The position numbers were made by a program, and so were the translations under genes. Source: Rivularia sp. MS3 (lineage in GTDB: Bacteria > Cyanobacteriota > Cyanobacteriia > Cyanobacteriales > Nostocaceae). From it: DNA of 64,000 bases. The stretch spans positions 1 to 64,000 of the forward strand of contig JAHCMI010000050.1 in the NCBI GenBank assembly GCA_019192545.1. The letters run 5' to 3'. Each line of letters begins with the position of its first letter. The first letter of the stretch is position 1. The notes beneath the pieces are model-generated. The model was not told where the DNA came from. It did not search any database and worked only from the letters and a program-made list of their open reading frames with translations. Of the stretch, positions 9,657 through 18,277 are shown piece after piece.

Positions 9657-9747
9657 AAAGATACCGCTCTCCTTTGCAAGGCTAAGGTGTACGCATATCT
9701 CGCAGAATCTCCCTATATCCTCCACTTACTTGGGGAACTTTAATTCA

Positions 9748-9783
9748 GATTCCCCCCTTTTCAAGGGGGGCTAGGGGGGATCT
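9748..9783. repeat. CCCCCC/GGGGGG palindromic repeat
   Basis: CCCCCCTTTTCAAGGGGGG flanked by AGAT and ATCT is a common cyanobacterial intergenic hairpin. The longer relative at 19559-19745 has the same GATCCCCC ends. Confidence 0.6.
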
Positions 9784-9870
9784 AAATAATGTGAAAACAA
9801 CTTAGAAAACTTGTGTGTAGGCAGTAGTTGTAAAGGAAGAGGGAAATAAAATTAACTCTTTTTTGAAATC

Positions 9871-10070
9871 TCTCTCCTTGTAAAAGGAGAGGGGATTAAC
9901 CTCACCCCGCCCTACGGGCACCCCTCTCCTTGTAAAGGGAGAGGGGATTAACCTCACCCCGCCCTACGGGCACCCCTCTCCTTGTAAAGGGAGAGGGGAA
10001 ATTAAAATTAATTCTTTCTCTAAAACCCCTCTCCTTAATAAGGAGAGGGGAAGGGGTGAGGTTTCGATAA
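9871..10070. repeat. 52-bp tandem repeat with internal hairpins
   Basis: A 52-bp unit recurs in tandem (the word GGGGATTAACC or its variant starts at 9891, 9943 and 9995). Each unit contains CTCTCCTT-GTAA-AGGGAGAG and GCCCTACGGGC palindromes. A decayed unit follows at about 10026-10065. The unit resembles the interior of the TIR-bearing repeats at 40459-40592 and 51999-52130. Confidence 0.8.
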
Positions 10071-10087
10071 GGCAGGTTTTTAAAGAT

Positions 10088-10885
10088 TTACCGATAATGT
10101 TGCGCTGTTTGTAACCACTTTTTACCCATTTCAATGGGAATATCCAAAGGTTGGCAAAGAATTTGGATTAACTCAACTCCTCCAGAGGTAAGTAATTCTT
10201 GTACGCGGATATTTTTTCTAATTTCTTCTCTAAACTTATTTACAAATACTTGCTTTTCATAAACGGAGTTGGTTGGGTATGTTGCTTTTAATGGTGCGAG
10301 TAATTCTTGAATTTCCTTAGCTGATTGTGTAAGGTTTTTCTGCTCTGTGCTGGAAAGTTTTGTTGTTTGACTAGCTATTTCGTTAGTTTTAGCCGTGTTT
10401 GGAGTCTCAGTTTTTTGAGTAACTACTTCATTAGGCTTAGGTGTTTGTGGAATCTCAGTTTTGTGAGTGGCAACTTCATCAACTTTAGCCGTATCTGGAA
10501 TATCAGCTTTTTGACTAGTTATTTCATCAGCTTTTGATGTATCTGGAGTCTCAGTTTTTTGAGTAGCTACTTCATCAGCTTTAGCTGTATCTAGAGTCTC
10601 AGTTTTTTGACTAATTACATCATCAACTTTAGCCGTATCTGGAGTCTCAGTTTTTTGAGTGGCTGCTTTATCAGCTTTAGCTGTATCTAGAGTCTCAGTT
10701 TTTTGACTAATTACATCATCAGCTTTTGATGTATCTGGAGTCTCAGTTTTTTGATTAGCTGCTTTATCAGCTTTGACTTTATCCAAGAAACTATTTTTTG
10801 GTAGGGCTGTTTCATTTGGTTTAAATTTAGCCATCCTATTAGTAAGCCTAATGCGACTTAAATCAAATTTAGGAGTTTCCGACAT
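10088..10885 (-). CDS. Tag-family protein with nine 16-residue repeats
   Basis: This 265-residue protein is a paralogue of the 120-residue protein upstream. It shares the start MSETxKFDL and the C-terminal domain (about 182-265; AKEIQELLAPLKATYPT, YEKQVFVNKF and the end MGKKWLQTA). Between these lie nine tandem 16-residue units (about 38-181) of consensus KADEVATQKTETPDTA, Lys/Thr/Asp/Glu-rich and surely disordered. Alternate units are more alike than neighbours, so the DNA repeat unit is effectively 96 bp built from 48 bp. The RGANxGN tag seen in the 120-residue protein is degenerate here (SRIRLTN). I do not know the function. It is the last gene of the NACHT/ParDE group, 160 bp after its paralogue. 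Confidence 0.75.
   Translation of the reverse strand: MSETPKFDLSRIRLTNRMAKFKPNETALPKNSFLDKVKADKAANQKTETPDTSKADDVISQKTETLDTAKADKAATQKTETPDTAKVDDVISQKTETLDTAKADEVATQKTETPDTSKADEITSQKADIPDTAKVDEVATHKTEIPQTPKPNEVVTQKTETPNTAKTNEIASQTTKLSSTEQKNLTQSAKEIQELLAPLKATYPTNSVYEKQVFVNKFREEIRKNIRVQELLTSGGVELIQILCQPLDIPIEMGKKWLQTAQHYR
10343..10774. repeat. 48-bp coding tandem repeat, nine units
   Basis: This is the DNA behind the 16-residue units of the 265-residue protein. On the plus strand the words GAGTCTCAGTTTTTTGA and TCAGCTTTAGCTGTATCTA recur at a 48/96-bp period. Confidence 0.85.
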
Positions 10886-11045
10886 AAATAAAAATTAGAT
10901 AGTAACAATCAATGCTATCACACCAATTTTTTATTCTTGCAACCGTTCAAATACTGATTCATTATAGGAATCGCTCTGAATCTGGAAAAGTGTGGCTACA
11001 GAAACAAAGCCCATCTTCGTGGGATAAATTCTGGATTTTTAAGGT

Positions 11046-11408
11046 TTATTGATTGCGTTTTGCTGTTTCTAACCATTTTTTACCAACTTCAATCGGAATA
11101 CCTAAAGGTGGACAAAGTAACTTAATTAATTCAATTCCACCAGCAATTATTATTTCTTTAACGTGAGAGTTTGTTTTTACTTCTTCATTGAATTTATTTA
11201 CAAATACTTGCTTTTCGTAATCAGTTGTTGTGGGGTAAGTTATTTTTAATTGAGCTAATAAATCTTGAATTTCCTTTGCTGCTTCCGCGAGACTTTTTTG
11301 TTCTCCGGAGACATTAATATTTTGATGGGCAATTTGATTACCTTGAACTGTATCTGCTAAATTACCAACATTTGCACCACGTAAATCAAATTTAGAAGTT
11401 TCTGACAT
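11046..11408 (-). CDS. Small tag-family protein associated with NACHT NTPase
   Basis: The 120-residue protein has an N-terminal segment FDLRGANVGNLADTVQGNQ (residues 7-25). This matches the extreme C-terminus of the nearby NACHT protein (YDMRGANIGNVAHNVEGNQ) at 12 of 19 positions. The rest (about 36-120; LAEAAKEIQDLLAQLKITYPTTT..., YEKQVFVNKFNEEV, IPIEVGKKWLETAK) is an all-helical domain shared with the 265-residue paralogue. Similar 'EIQxLLxQLxxTYPT' domains occur in cyanobacterial proteins linked to STAND/NACHT NTPases, from memory only. The gene starts 50 bp after the ParE stop and is probably co-transcribed. Role unknown; an adaptor or effector partner of the NTPase is my inference. Confidence 0.75.
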   Translation of the reverse strand: MSETSKFDLRGANVGNLADTVQGNQIAHQNINVSGEQKSLAEAAKEIQDLLAQLKITYPTTTDYEKQVFVNKFNEEVKTNSHVKEIIIAGGIELIKLLCPPLGIPIEVGKKWLETAKRNQ

Positions 11409-11458
11409 AAAGTTTTTAATAGATTGAATAGCAAAAATATTCGGATAGTATCAGATTT

Positions 11459-11764
11459 TTATTCTTCATCAGAATCAGAAAATAAAGCTTCTAAATCCCG
11501 ATAACCATTAACCACATGAACTACATCAATTCCATCTTGTCGAGGATAATAAAATATCAGATATTCTTTCACAATGAAGCCTCGTAAATTCGGCGCAAGT
11601 CTTTCATAACTTTTACCCATATTTGGAAAATCAGCAATTAACTTACACTTTTGTCGAATCTCATCAAAAAGCTTGCTTGCGGCTTTAGCATTATTACGAG
11701 CAATATACTCACAAATTTCATCTAAATCTTGAACTGCTTCATCTGAGAATGAATAATTGCTCAT
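11459..11764 (-). CDS. ParE/RelE-type toxin
   Basis: The 101-residue protein has the RelE/ParE fold pattern: a helical N-terminus (FSDEAVQDLDEICEYIARNN), then ADFPNMGKSYERLAPNLRGFIVKEYLIFYYPRQDGIDVVHVVNGYRDLEALF. The beta-strand block with the Arg-rich and Tyr positions is intact. Family members poison DNA gyrase (ParE) or cleave mRNA on the ribosome (RelE); sequence alone favours ParE because the partner looks like ParD. It overlaps the antitoxin stop by 4 nt (ATGA), the usual translational coupling of such pairs. Confidence 0.88.
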   Translation of the reverse strand: MSNYSFSDEAVQDLDEICEYIARNNAKAASKLFDEIRQKCKLIADFPNMGKSYERLAPNLRGFIVKEYLIFYYPRQDGIDVVHVVNGYRDLEALFSDSDEE

Positions 11765-12018
11765 TCTTGATTTTCCTCTGCAATAGCTTGAATTTTTGAT
11801 TGCAAACGCTCAAAAACTAGTTCACCATCTGTAACCCTTCCTTCTTTAATTTGTTCCGTGCCTAATGTTATTTTTCTTTTTACTTCTTCTAAGCGATGAA
11901 CTCGTTGTTCTAATAATTTCACAGCTTCATTCATCAATTCATCTATACTATTAAATTGACCGCTAGAAATTTGCGATTGAATAAACTGTTCTTGTTCGGG
12001 CTTGAAGTTAACATTCAT
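11761..12018 (-). CDS. ParD-like ribbon-helix-helix antitoxin
   Basis: The 85-residue protein begins NVNFKPEQEQFIQSQISSGQFNSIDELMNEAVKLLEQ, the ParD/CopG ribbon-helix-helix pattern (beta strand, then two helices with the 'SGxFxSxxEL' turn). Its acidic, helical C-terminus would wrap the toxin. It precedes the toxin with a 4-nt overlap and begins 44 bp after the NACHT gene stop. ParD proteins usually repress their own operon, so it may also affect read-through expression of the downstream tag proteins. Confidence 0.87.
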   Translation of the reverse strand: MNVNFKPEQEQFIQSQISSGQFNSIDELMNEAVKLLEQRVHRLEEVKRKITLGTEQIKEGRVTDGELVFERLQSKIQAIAEENQE

Positions 12019-12062
12019 AAATGCTTACTAATAAGACGTTCTTCTATTCTAGAGTATGTTAA

Positions 12063-15032
12063 TTATTGCAGTGAGTTCGATTGCTGATTTCCTTCAACAT
12101 TATGAGCTACGTTACCAATATTTGCTCCGCGCATATCGTAAGTGATTTGAGATGTTTGTGAGTTTTTATTGTTCTCGTCTTCTAGTGGTGGGGAATGGAA
12201 AATATCATGATTATAAAATTTAAAAAAATTTTGAATCCCCGAAACTGTATCTATTGTATCTAGTTTTGCTATCAATCTTATATCACTTAAAATGACTTCC
12301 CAAATGTAATATTTTAATTCAGTCTCTATGCTGTTATCTGAGCTTAAATGAATAGATAAATATTTATACTTGTTGAGATAATCTGAGGTACTAAGAATAT
12401 ATTCTAGATATTTTTCACAAATACTTGAGAATTCATATGCTGCATTTTTAGGAATATCAACAATTCCGAAACACATTGACTCAATATTAATATTAAGTTG
12501 AAGAATATCCGAGTCAGAAAAAATCTTCTTTAATCCATCCTCAATTAAACATTTACAGATATCGATTAATGATGTTTTTGCTACATAACTTACATATGAA
12601 ACTTCGTCTTTTAAAGCAAAAATTAGCTCATTGACTGCCAAGTAATTACCTTTATAACCTAAAGCTCTTGCAGCAACTCTACGAACATCAGGCTCATTAT
12701 CTTCTAATGCATTTCTTAAAGCATTAATTGTTTTATCATCGCTAATTTTTTTAAGCGCTTCAACAACCTCAATACGTACAAAATATTTTTCATCATCTAA
12801 TCTTTCAATTAAAGCAGGAATTGCGACACTGCTACCAATTAGACCTAACGCTTTAACTACTCTATAACGTACAAAAGACTTGTCATCATTGATAGCATCA
12901 ATCAATGCACAAGCTGCTTTAGTACTTCCAATTTTTCCTAAAGCATCAATTGCACTAGAGCATACAAAATAATTTTCATCTTTGATTAATTTTATTAAAT
13001 ATACAACCTCTGTTTCTGAACCTATATTTCCTAAAACATAAGCGGCATCATAACGTATGCGAAAATCTTCATGATTTAAAAATTGCAATAATAAAGAAAT
13101 AATTTTTTCAAATGTTCTCTCTCCCAAAAATTTCTGATTCGGTTCATAATTTAGCCCTTTTATATAAAAATTTGCAGATGTCCATGTATTTCTATTAAAT
13201 TTTTTGTGTTTTAATAACTTAAGCAGTTTATAAATAGCTGTATTGGATGAAGTTATATTTTCTAATTCGGAACATATATCTGTTAATAGACAATAATTAT
13301 CCCAATCCTTATACTGTGCAGCCTCATTCATCATTTCTGAATGTACATCTTGTGATTCAATAATTGAAGACATTATCTTGTCATAGCCAAGATATGCTAA
13401 ATTTTCAGCGATATTATAGTAATAATCATCATGTTCTCCACTATTTAATATTTGTAATAAAGGGAAAATTGCAAATTTGGAACCTGTTGCACCCAAGAGA
13501 TTAATTTTTATTCCATAAGTAGTATTCAATCCCAAAACTAACTTTACAGTTTTCTCCTGAAACTCTTGTCTCACCTCCCCCGCGAACCTAGCACCCAACA
13601 TCAAATCAACATCCAAACCTAATTTCACCACCCGCAAAGCTTGAGCTTCCTCTTCAACTAAAGCCAACATCAACGCTACGGGTTCAGTCCATTTAAGTAA
13701 ATTTAAATAATCCCGTTGTAACTTAGCATTGCTAATATCGGGTAATCGTCTTAGTAAATATTCAGCAGCATAATATTCTTGCAATAACTGGTGACGAAAC
13801 TCGATTTTGTCACCAGTTTCTACTTGAATTAAATGATGTTTGATTAAATCTTCTAACCAGCACTTTGCATAATCGCGGGGTTTATCAAATTTTTCCTCAG
13901 TTAGATATTTAGTAAAAATCTCTTCTACTTCTCTCTTAGGAATCGCAACTCGAAATTCGGTGACTGGCTCTCCCTGCATCATCACAAACGCGAGATATTC
14001 CAGCAAAGACTTCCACCAACGACGAGATTCTGCTGTTACTACAACATCCCCTCTCAAGTTATTTTCATAACTTTCAGTAAATAAACGAAATACCATTCCC
14101 AAATTAGAGGGAATATTACCAGTTTGCTGAAATAAATCGCATAACATCCACAGTAGTAATGGTGTTTTACCAAATTTTTGCAGTCTATTGCCTAAACGCT
14201 GCAACATTTCCTCACCTTTTTGCGGTAGATATGAAATCACAAAATCGCGCATCTGGGTTTCATTGAGGGGTTGCATTTCCAACTTTTTTTCAATTCCCAA
14301 ATCACCACCCACACTTAAATCTCTCGTGGTGAAAATCATTGGTGTTTGGGAAAAGTTGTTACGAAATAATCCTACTTGCCGTCGTGATTCTTCTGAGGGA
14401 AGTTCGTTTACACCATCGATAAGAAGTAAAAATTTTCCTTGACGCAGCAGATTTTTTAAAGTTGTTTCATCAAGGTTTAGATTTGCGTCGTGGTGTTGTA
14501 AAAATGCTTGAATGCGTTCAAAAATTGAGGTTTGCCAGTAACGTAATTCTATAAGTACGGGAATTCTTATGTCGTTTACCGAACTCGCCAGGGAATCAAT
14601 TCCCTGGCTAATAGCAGAAGTCAGTTGAAACTGACTAAAAGCAGATGATTCAGTCGTCTTGAAACGACTTTGACTATGAGCTTGGAAATTTATTTCCAGG
14701 TAAGCTCTTGCTTCTTCTAATAACAATCTTGCTAAAGCTGTGGATTTTCCCGAGCCTGGTTTTCCTCTCAATAAAACATGATTATTTGCATATTTACGAA
14801 TCCCTTCTAAAACAGGTAAACGTTCTATTTTTTCTTGCTCCAGGTTTTCTTGTTCCTGTTTTGGCTGCATGATTTGTACCATCAACCCAAAATCAAAAGG
14901 TGATGAAAAGCTTTGTTGCTGAGTTTTCTTACCTTCCGCATCTGTCAACGTGTAAAGATTCCACCAGCATTTGTATTTCTCGCTGATGGATTGCAGATAG
15001 GTTTCAAACTGTGGATAGTCAGCTGATAGCAC
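12063..15032 (-). CDS. NACHT-type STAND NTPase with HEAT repeats and C-terminal tag
   Basis: This 989-residue protein likely acts as a signal-transducing NTPase of the kind used in anti-phage or conflict systems; that role is an inference from the family. The N-terminus (1-70) is a short helical domain I cannot name. Walker A is GKPGSGKST (90-98) and Walker B is FLLLIDGVNE (Asp206). A NACHT helical/winged-helix part follows to about 480, and HEAT repeats run from about 650 to 840 (units such as VRYRVVKALGLIGSSVAIPALIERL). The last 25 residues (965-989) are the RGANxGN tag. Residues about 114-154 look like an insertion encoded by palindromic repeat DNA. Start is GTG at 15032; the frame upstream has no ATG. 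It heads the probable NACHT-parD-parE-tag operon. Confidence 0.88.
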   Translation of the reverse strand: MLSADYPQFETYLQSISEKYKCWWNLYTLTDAEGKKTQQQSFSSPFDFGLMVQIMQPKQEQENLEQEKIERLPVLEGIRKYANNHVLLRGKPGSGKSTALARLLLEEARAYLEINFQAHSQSRFKTTESSAFSQFQLTSAISQGIDSLASSVNDIRIPVLIELRYWQTSIFERIQAFLQHHDANLNLDETTLKNLLRQGKFLLLIDGVNELPSEESRRQVGLFRNNFSQTPMIFTTRDLSVGGDLGIEKKLEMQPLNETQMRDFVISYLPQKGEEMLQRLGNRLQKFGKTPLLLWMLCDLFQQTGNIPSNLGMVFRLFTESYENNLRGDVVVTAESRRWWKSLLEYLAFVMMQGEPVTEFRVAIPKREVEEIFTKYLTEEKFDKPRDYAKCWLEDLIKHHLIQVETGDKIEFRHQLLQEYYAAEYLLRRLPDISNAKLQRDYLNLLKWTEPVALMLALVEEEAQALRVVKLGLDVDLMLGARFAGEVRQEFQEKTVKLVLGLNTTYGIKINLLGATGSKFAIFPLLQILNSGEHDDYYYNIAENLAYLGYDKIMSSIIESQDVHSEMMNEAAQYKDWDNYCLLTDICSELENITSSNTAIYKLLKLLKHKKFNRNTWTSANFYIKGLNYEPNQKFLGERTFEKIISLLLQFLNHEDFRIRYDAAYVLGNIGSETEVVYLIKLIKDENYFVCSSAIDALGKIGSTKAACALIDAINDDKSFVRYRVVKALGLIGSSVAIPALIERLDDEKYFVRIEVVEALKKISDDKTINALRNALEDNEPDVRRVAARALGYKGNYLAVNELIFALKDEVSYVSYVAKTSLIDICKCLIEDGLKKIFSDSDILQLNINIESMCFGIVDIPKNAAYEFSSICEKYLEYILSTSDYLNKYKYLSIHLSSDNSIETELKYYIWEVILSDIRLIAKLDTIDTVSGIQNFFKFYNHDIFHSPPLEDENNKNSQTSQITYDMRGANIGNVAHNVEGNQQSNSLQ
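14587..14698. repeat. Four-palindrome repeat element inside the NACHT gene
   Basis: Four short hairpins follow one another. They are GCCAGGGAAT-CA-ATTCCCTGGC (14587-14608), AGTCAGTT-GA-AACTGACT (14619-14636), AGTCGT-CTTGAA-ACGACT (14652-14669) and TGGAAAT-TT-ATTTCCA (14683-14698). They are in frame in the NTPase gene and encode about residues 112-149 between Walker A and Walker B. Such a hairpin row is normally intergenic in these genomes. Confidence 0.8.
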
Positions 15033-15140
15033 GTACAGGTATAAAAACTTGAGCGGTATTAATTAGATATCAGTTTAGACGATAATTACTTACAGAGTTT
15101 CCTGTTATTGTAAATTTGTGGAAAAGTATAGATATTTACA

Positions 15141-15329
15141 ATGAACGATAAAAAATTCAACGCCACCGAATACGTAAACCAAACAGCATCGTTGCTAAAT
15201 TTCAACTTACCGGAAGAATACCGTGAAGGAGTTGTCGCAAATTTTGAGAGAATTCAAGTTATAGCGAAACTTGTAAATGAGTTCTCTTTGCCGGAAGATA
15301 TTGAAGCAGCACCAGTATTTGAACCCTAG
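15141..15329 (+). CDS. DUF4089 / AtzG-like small subunit
   Basis: This 62-residue protein (MNDKKFNATEYVNQTASLLNF..., LPEEYREGVVANFERIQVIAKLV) matches the DUF4089/AtzG family. AtzG is a small helical protein that packs on the amidase AtzE to form the 1-carboxybiuret hydrolase complex. It lies 14 bp before the AtzE-type gene, so the two are co-transcribed. The 108-bp spacer to the divergent NACHT gene must hold its promoter. Confidence 0.8.
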   Translation: MNDKKFNATEYVNQTASLLNFNLPEEYREGVVANFERIQVIAKLVNEFSLPEDIEAAPVFEP

Positions 15330-15343
15330 TATTGAACTCAACT

Positions 15344-16735
15344 ATGAATTTAGACTCAGCCGATGCCGTATCAATTGCAACCGCAGTCAAACAAGGAGAA
15401 ATCAAAGCAGTAGAAGTTGTCAAAGCTGCTTTAGATAGAATTGCAGCTAGAGATAGTCAACTCAACTGTTTTACAGAAGTAACTGCGGAAACTGCTTTAA
15501 GAGATGCGGCGCTGATTGATGCAGAAATCGCTAAAGGAAATAATCCCGGTTTGTTGGCTGGCGTACCTTTTGCTGTCAAAAATCTTTACGATATCGCCGG
15601 TTTAACTACCCTTGCTGGTTCAAAAATTAATGCTGAAAATCCCCCAGCAACTCAAGATGCAACGGCTGTAGCAAAGTTGAAAAATGCCGGTGCAATTCTT
15701 GTGGGTGCTTTAAATATGGATGAGTATGCTTATGGTTTTGTTACGGAGAATTCACATTACGGTGCTACTCGTAATCCCCACGACTTAAACCGTGTCGCTG
15801 GTGGCTCATCTGGAGGCTCGGCTGCTTCCGTTGCTGCTGGTTTGGTGCCTTTAACTTTGGGTTCGGATACTAACGGTTCGATTCGGGTACCTGCTGCTTT
15901 GTGCGGTATTTTTGGCTTAAAACCGACTTATGGCAGATTGTCGCGGGCTGGTGTGGTGCTATTTTCCAGCAGTTTTGACCATGTTGGGCCATTTGCGCGA
16001 TCGGTGAGAGATATTGCAGCTACTTTCGATGTTTTGCAGGGAGAAGATGCACAAGATAATGTTTGTACGAAACGTCCTCCTGTCGAAACGTTAAATATTA
16101 CAGCGGCAGAGCCAAATATTGATGGTTTGAAGATTGCAGTTGCAGGAGATTATTTTGCTCAAAAAGCTGCACCGGAAGTATTAACAGCAGTACAGAAAAT
16201 TGCCGATGCCTTGCATGTTACTGAGTATGTTTGCATACCCGAAGCTCATCGCGCTCGTGCTGCTGCATACATAATTACAGCATCGGAAGGTGCAAATTTA
16301 CATTTAGATAAATTAAAATCCCGTCCTCAAGATTTTGATTTCGCGACAAGGGATAGATTTATTGCAGGAGCATTTATTCCTAGTAGTTGGTATATCCAAG
16401 CTCAAAGATTTAGAAATTGGTATAAGCAACAAGTTAGAGAAATATTTGAACAAGTAGATGTAATTATTGCTCCCACTACACCGATTTCCGCTCCAGAAAT
16501 TGGGCAACAAACAATGATTTTAGACGGTGAAGAAATATTAGTCCGTCCCCATTTAGGATTATTTACTCAACCGCTTTCATTTATTGGTTTACCTGTTTTA
16601 TCAATTCCAATTCAACGTAAAAATGCTTTACCTTTAGGAGTACAATTAATCGCCGCTCCTTATAACGAAACGGCGATTTTACGAGTTGCTGCGGTATTAG
16701 ATAAAATGGGTGTTTCATCGGCGGAAATTGTTTGA
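15344..16735 (+). CDS. AtzE-type amidohydrolase (amidase signature family)
   Basis: This is a 463-residue amidase-signature enzyme. The Lys-cisSer-Ser triad is visible in FAVKNLYD (Lys79), VAGGSSGGSAAS (Ser155/156) and GSDTNGSIRVPA (Ser179). Together with the DUF4089 gene before it, this fits AtzE, which hydrolyses 1-carboxybiuret. Many bacteria have this pair without cyanuric acid genes, and its physiological substrate (a ureido/carboxyamide nitrogen intermediate) is uncertain. I chose ATG at 15344; a TTG at 15332 in frame is the longer alternative. No ring-opening hydrolase is nearby. Confidence 0.85.
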   Translation: MNLDSADAVSIATAVKQGEIKAVEVVKAALDRIAARDSQLNCFTEVTAETALRDAALIDAEIAKGNNPGLLAGVPFAVKNLYDIAGLTTLAGSKINAENPPATQDATAVAKLKNAGAILVGALNMDEYAYGFVTENSHYGATRNPHDLNRVAGGSSGGSAASVAAGLVPLTLGSDTNGSIRVPAALCGIFGLKPTYGRLSRAGVVLFSSSFDHVGPFARSVRDIAATFDVLQGEDAQDNVCTKRPPVETLNITAAEPNIDGLKIAVAGDYFAQKAAPEVLTAVQKIADALHVTEYVCIPEAHRARAAAYIITASEGANLHLDKLKSRPQDFDFATRDRFIAGAFIPSSWYIQAQRFRNWYKQQVREIFEQVDVIIAPTTPISAPEIGQQTMILDGEEILVRPHLGLFTQPLSFIGLPVLSIPIQRKNALPLGVQLIAAPYNETAILRVAAVLDKMGVSSAEIV

Positions 16736-16915
16736 AAAGAAAAACCCAAATGATGATAGATGATGCAATCGAAAGACTCTAGGATTGCTTAGTTATATAG
16801 TTTCTACTATCTGTTGTTGTACTCATTTTAGATTGCTATTAATTAAACATACTTAACTGTTCAAACCTTACTTTAGGAGAATAAAACAAACCAATAATCA
16901 TAAAAGTATTTTATA

Positions 16916-16956
16916 ACCCTTTAACCTTTGACCTTTAACCTTTAACCTTTAACCTT
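16916..16956. repeat. STRR cluster (CCTTTAA)
   Basis: Six heptamers of CCTTTAA/CCTTTGA run in tandem. The rest of the 16736-17047 gap has no visible gene. Confidence 0.8.
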
Positions 16957-17047
16957 AGTATAAGGCTATAATTACTTATTAAAAAAAAACCACTAACTGC
17001 AACCTCAGTTAATGGCTATAAATACTAAGAATAAAGTACAATTTTGC

Positions 17048-17497
17048 TTACAAACCGTGTTGTTTGTGTACCCACATCCAAAATTGAAATCCACCGGAAA
17101 CCATAATGTCAGTCCAGTCATCGAATAAGTCTTGATGCACGCCCGGTTTTAGATGCAAATGTTGTTCGAGTACAATTATCGCGAGAGTTTCTTCAGCTGT
17201 AATTCTGATATCAAGGAAAGCTTTAGGAAACCGCTTTTCTTTATTCCAGTCATTACATAAAGACATTACACGTTCCCATTCTTCTTTAGGGATGCGTTTA
17301 TTAGAAATAAGTCTAACGGAATAAACATCCTCTTGAGGGCCTTCTGCACAAAAAACTAGAATGATTTCGCATCCTAATTCTTCTTGGTAGGGAAACTGCA
17401 CCACAAAATCACCGTCATCGTCCCTCTGAAATCGTAATCCTCTGTTAGTTAGATAACTTTCTATTACGCTACGGTCGAAGTTTTTAACTGTAGCCAT
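17048..17497 (-). CDS. YbjN domain-containing protein
   Basis: This 149-residue protein has the YbjN pattern (type III secretion chaperone-like fold): FDRSVIESYLTNRGLRFQRDDDGDFVVQFPY, then VYSVRLISNKRIPKEEWERVMSLCNDWNKEKRFPKAF and a C-terminal helix. The 'CNDWN...RWPKAF'-like motif is typical. These proteins are thought to act as chaperones or regulators; cyanobacterial members are uncharacterised. It is monocistronic. Confidence 0.85.
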   Translation of the reverse strand: MATVKNFDRSVIESYLTNRGLRFQRDDDGDFVVQFPYQEELGCEIILVFCAEGPQEDVYSVRLISNKRIPKEEWERVMSLCNDWNKEKRFPKAFLDIRITAEETLAIIVLEQHLHLKPGVHQDLFDDWTDIMVSGGFQFWMWVHKQHGL

Positions 17498-17770
17498 ATT
17501 AGATTTAGATAATTGTGGTTCTACTTTATTATAAGGTTTTAATCATTTTTATTAAGTATATAAAATACGTGGATACACTTAACTTTATATATTAAAACAT
17601 AAATCTTGTATTGACAAAAACTTTTGTAATATCGGGATTAAAAATAACTTTTTTAATACGAAATATATACTTAAATACCATCATAAATTATTTAGATATT
17701 TATCAAGCTAAAATATAATTTAGCCTTAAAATTAAACTTATTTAAATTAAAGTTAAGGTCATATAAATAC

Positions 17771-18277
17771 CTATACATTTTGAAAAGCTGCCGGATAAAT
17801 AACTTTACCTTTATAGCTAGCATGATAATTTGTTAATGGCTTTACCATAAATGCATCTTCTGGAACTGGGAATGGAGATTCTATCTCAAAATCAACTGAA
17901 GGTTTAAATCCAAAGCGAGAATAAAAATGTGGATTACCCAACACAATGATTAAACTTTCTCCTAATTGATTGGCTTTATCCAAAGCAGCATTTATTAAAG
18001 CACTGCCGATTCCTTGATTTTGAAAATCTGGATGAACTGCTACGGGAGCTAATCCTAAAACCTGAAATGTTTCTTTACCAACTAAGTTAATGTAACTAAA
18101 CATTACATGAGCTATGACAGAGCTATTAACTTCTGCAATTAAGGTTAGTTCGGGGATATAGTATTGAGAACTACGAATTTTTTCAATTAGATGTCCTTCT
18201 TCTTCTCTGCCAAAAGCTAATTTATAAATTTGCGCGATCGCTAAATAATCTGTTGGGGTTTCAGAGCGAATATTCAT
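17771..18277 (-). CDS. GNAT family N-acetyltransferase
   Basis: This 168-residue protein has the complete GNAT fold. The acetyl-CoA site is GLAPVAVHPDFQNQGIGSALINAAL (Q/RxxGxG/A motif), and the C-terminal motif VLGNPHFYSRFGFKPS resembles the YhbS subgroup. It transfers an acetyl group from acetyl-CoA to an unknown amine. It is alone between two spacers of 200-270 bp. Confidence 0.88.
   Translation of the reverse strand: MNIRSETPTDYLAIAQIYKLAFGREEEGHLIEKIRSSQYYIPELTLIAEVNSSVIAHVMFSYINLVGKETFQVLGLAPVAVHPDFQNQGIGSALINAALDKANQLGESLIIVLGNPHFYSRFGFKPSVDFEIESPFPVPEDAFMVKPLTNYHASYKGKVIYPAAFQNV

Noticed and set aside
11459-12018. Idea that ParE is the effector fused to the NACHT system
   Set aside because: The pair has its own 4-nt-coupled structure and is complete by itself; adjacency alone does not prove a link, so it is only mentioned as one option.
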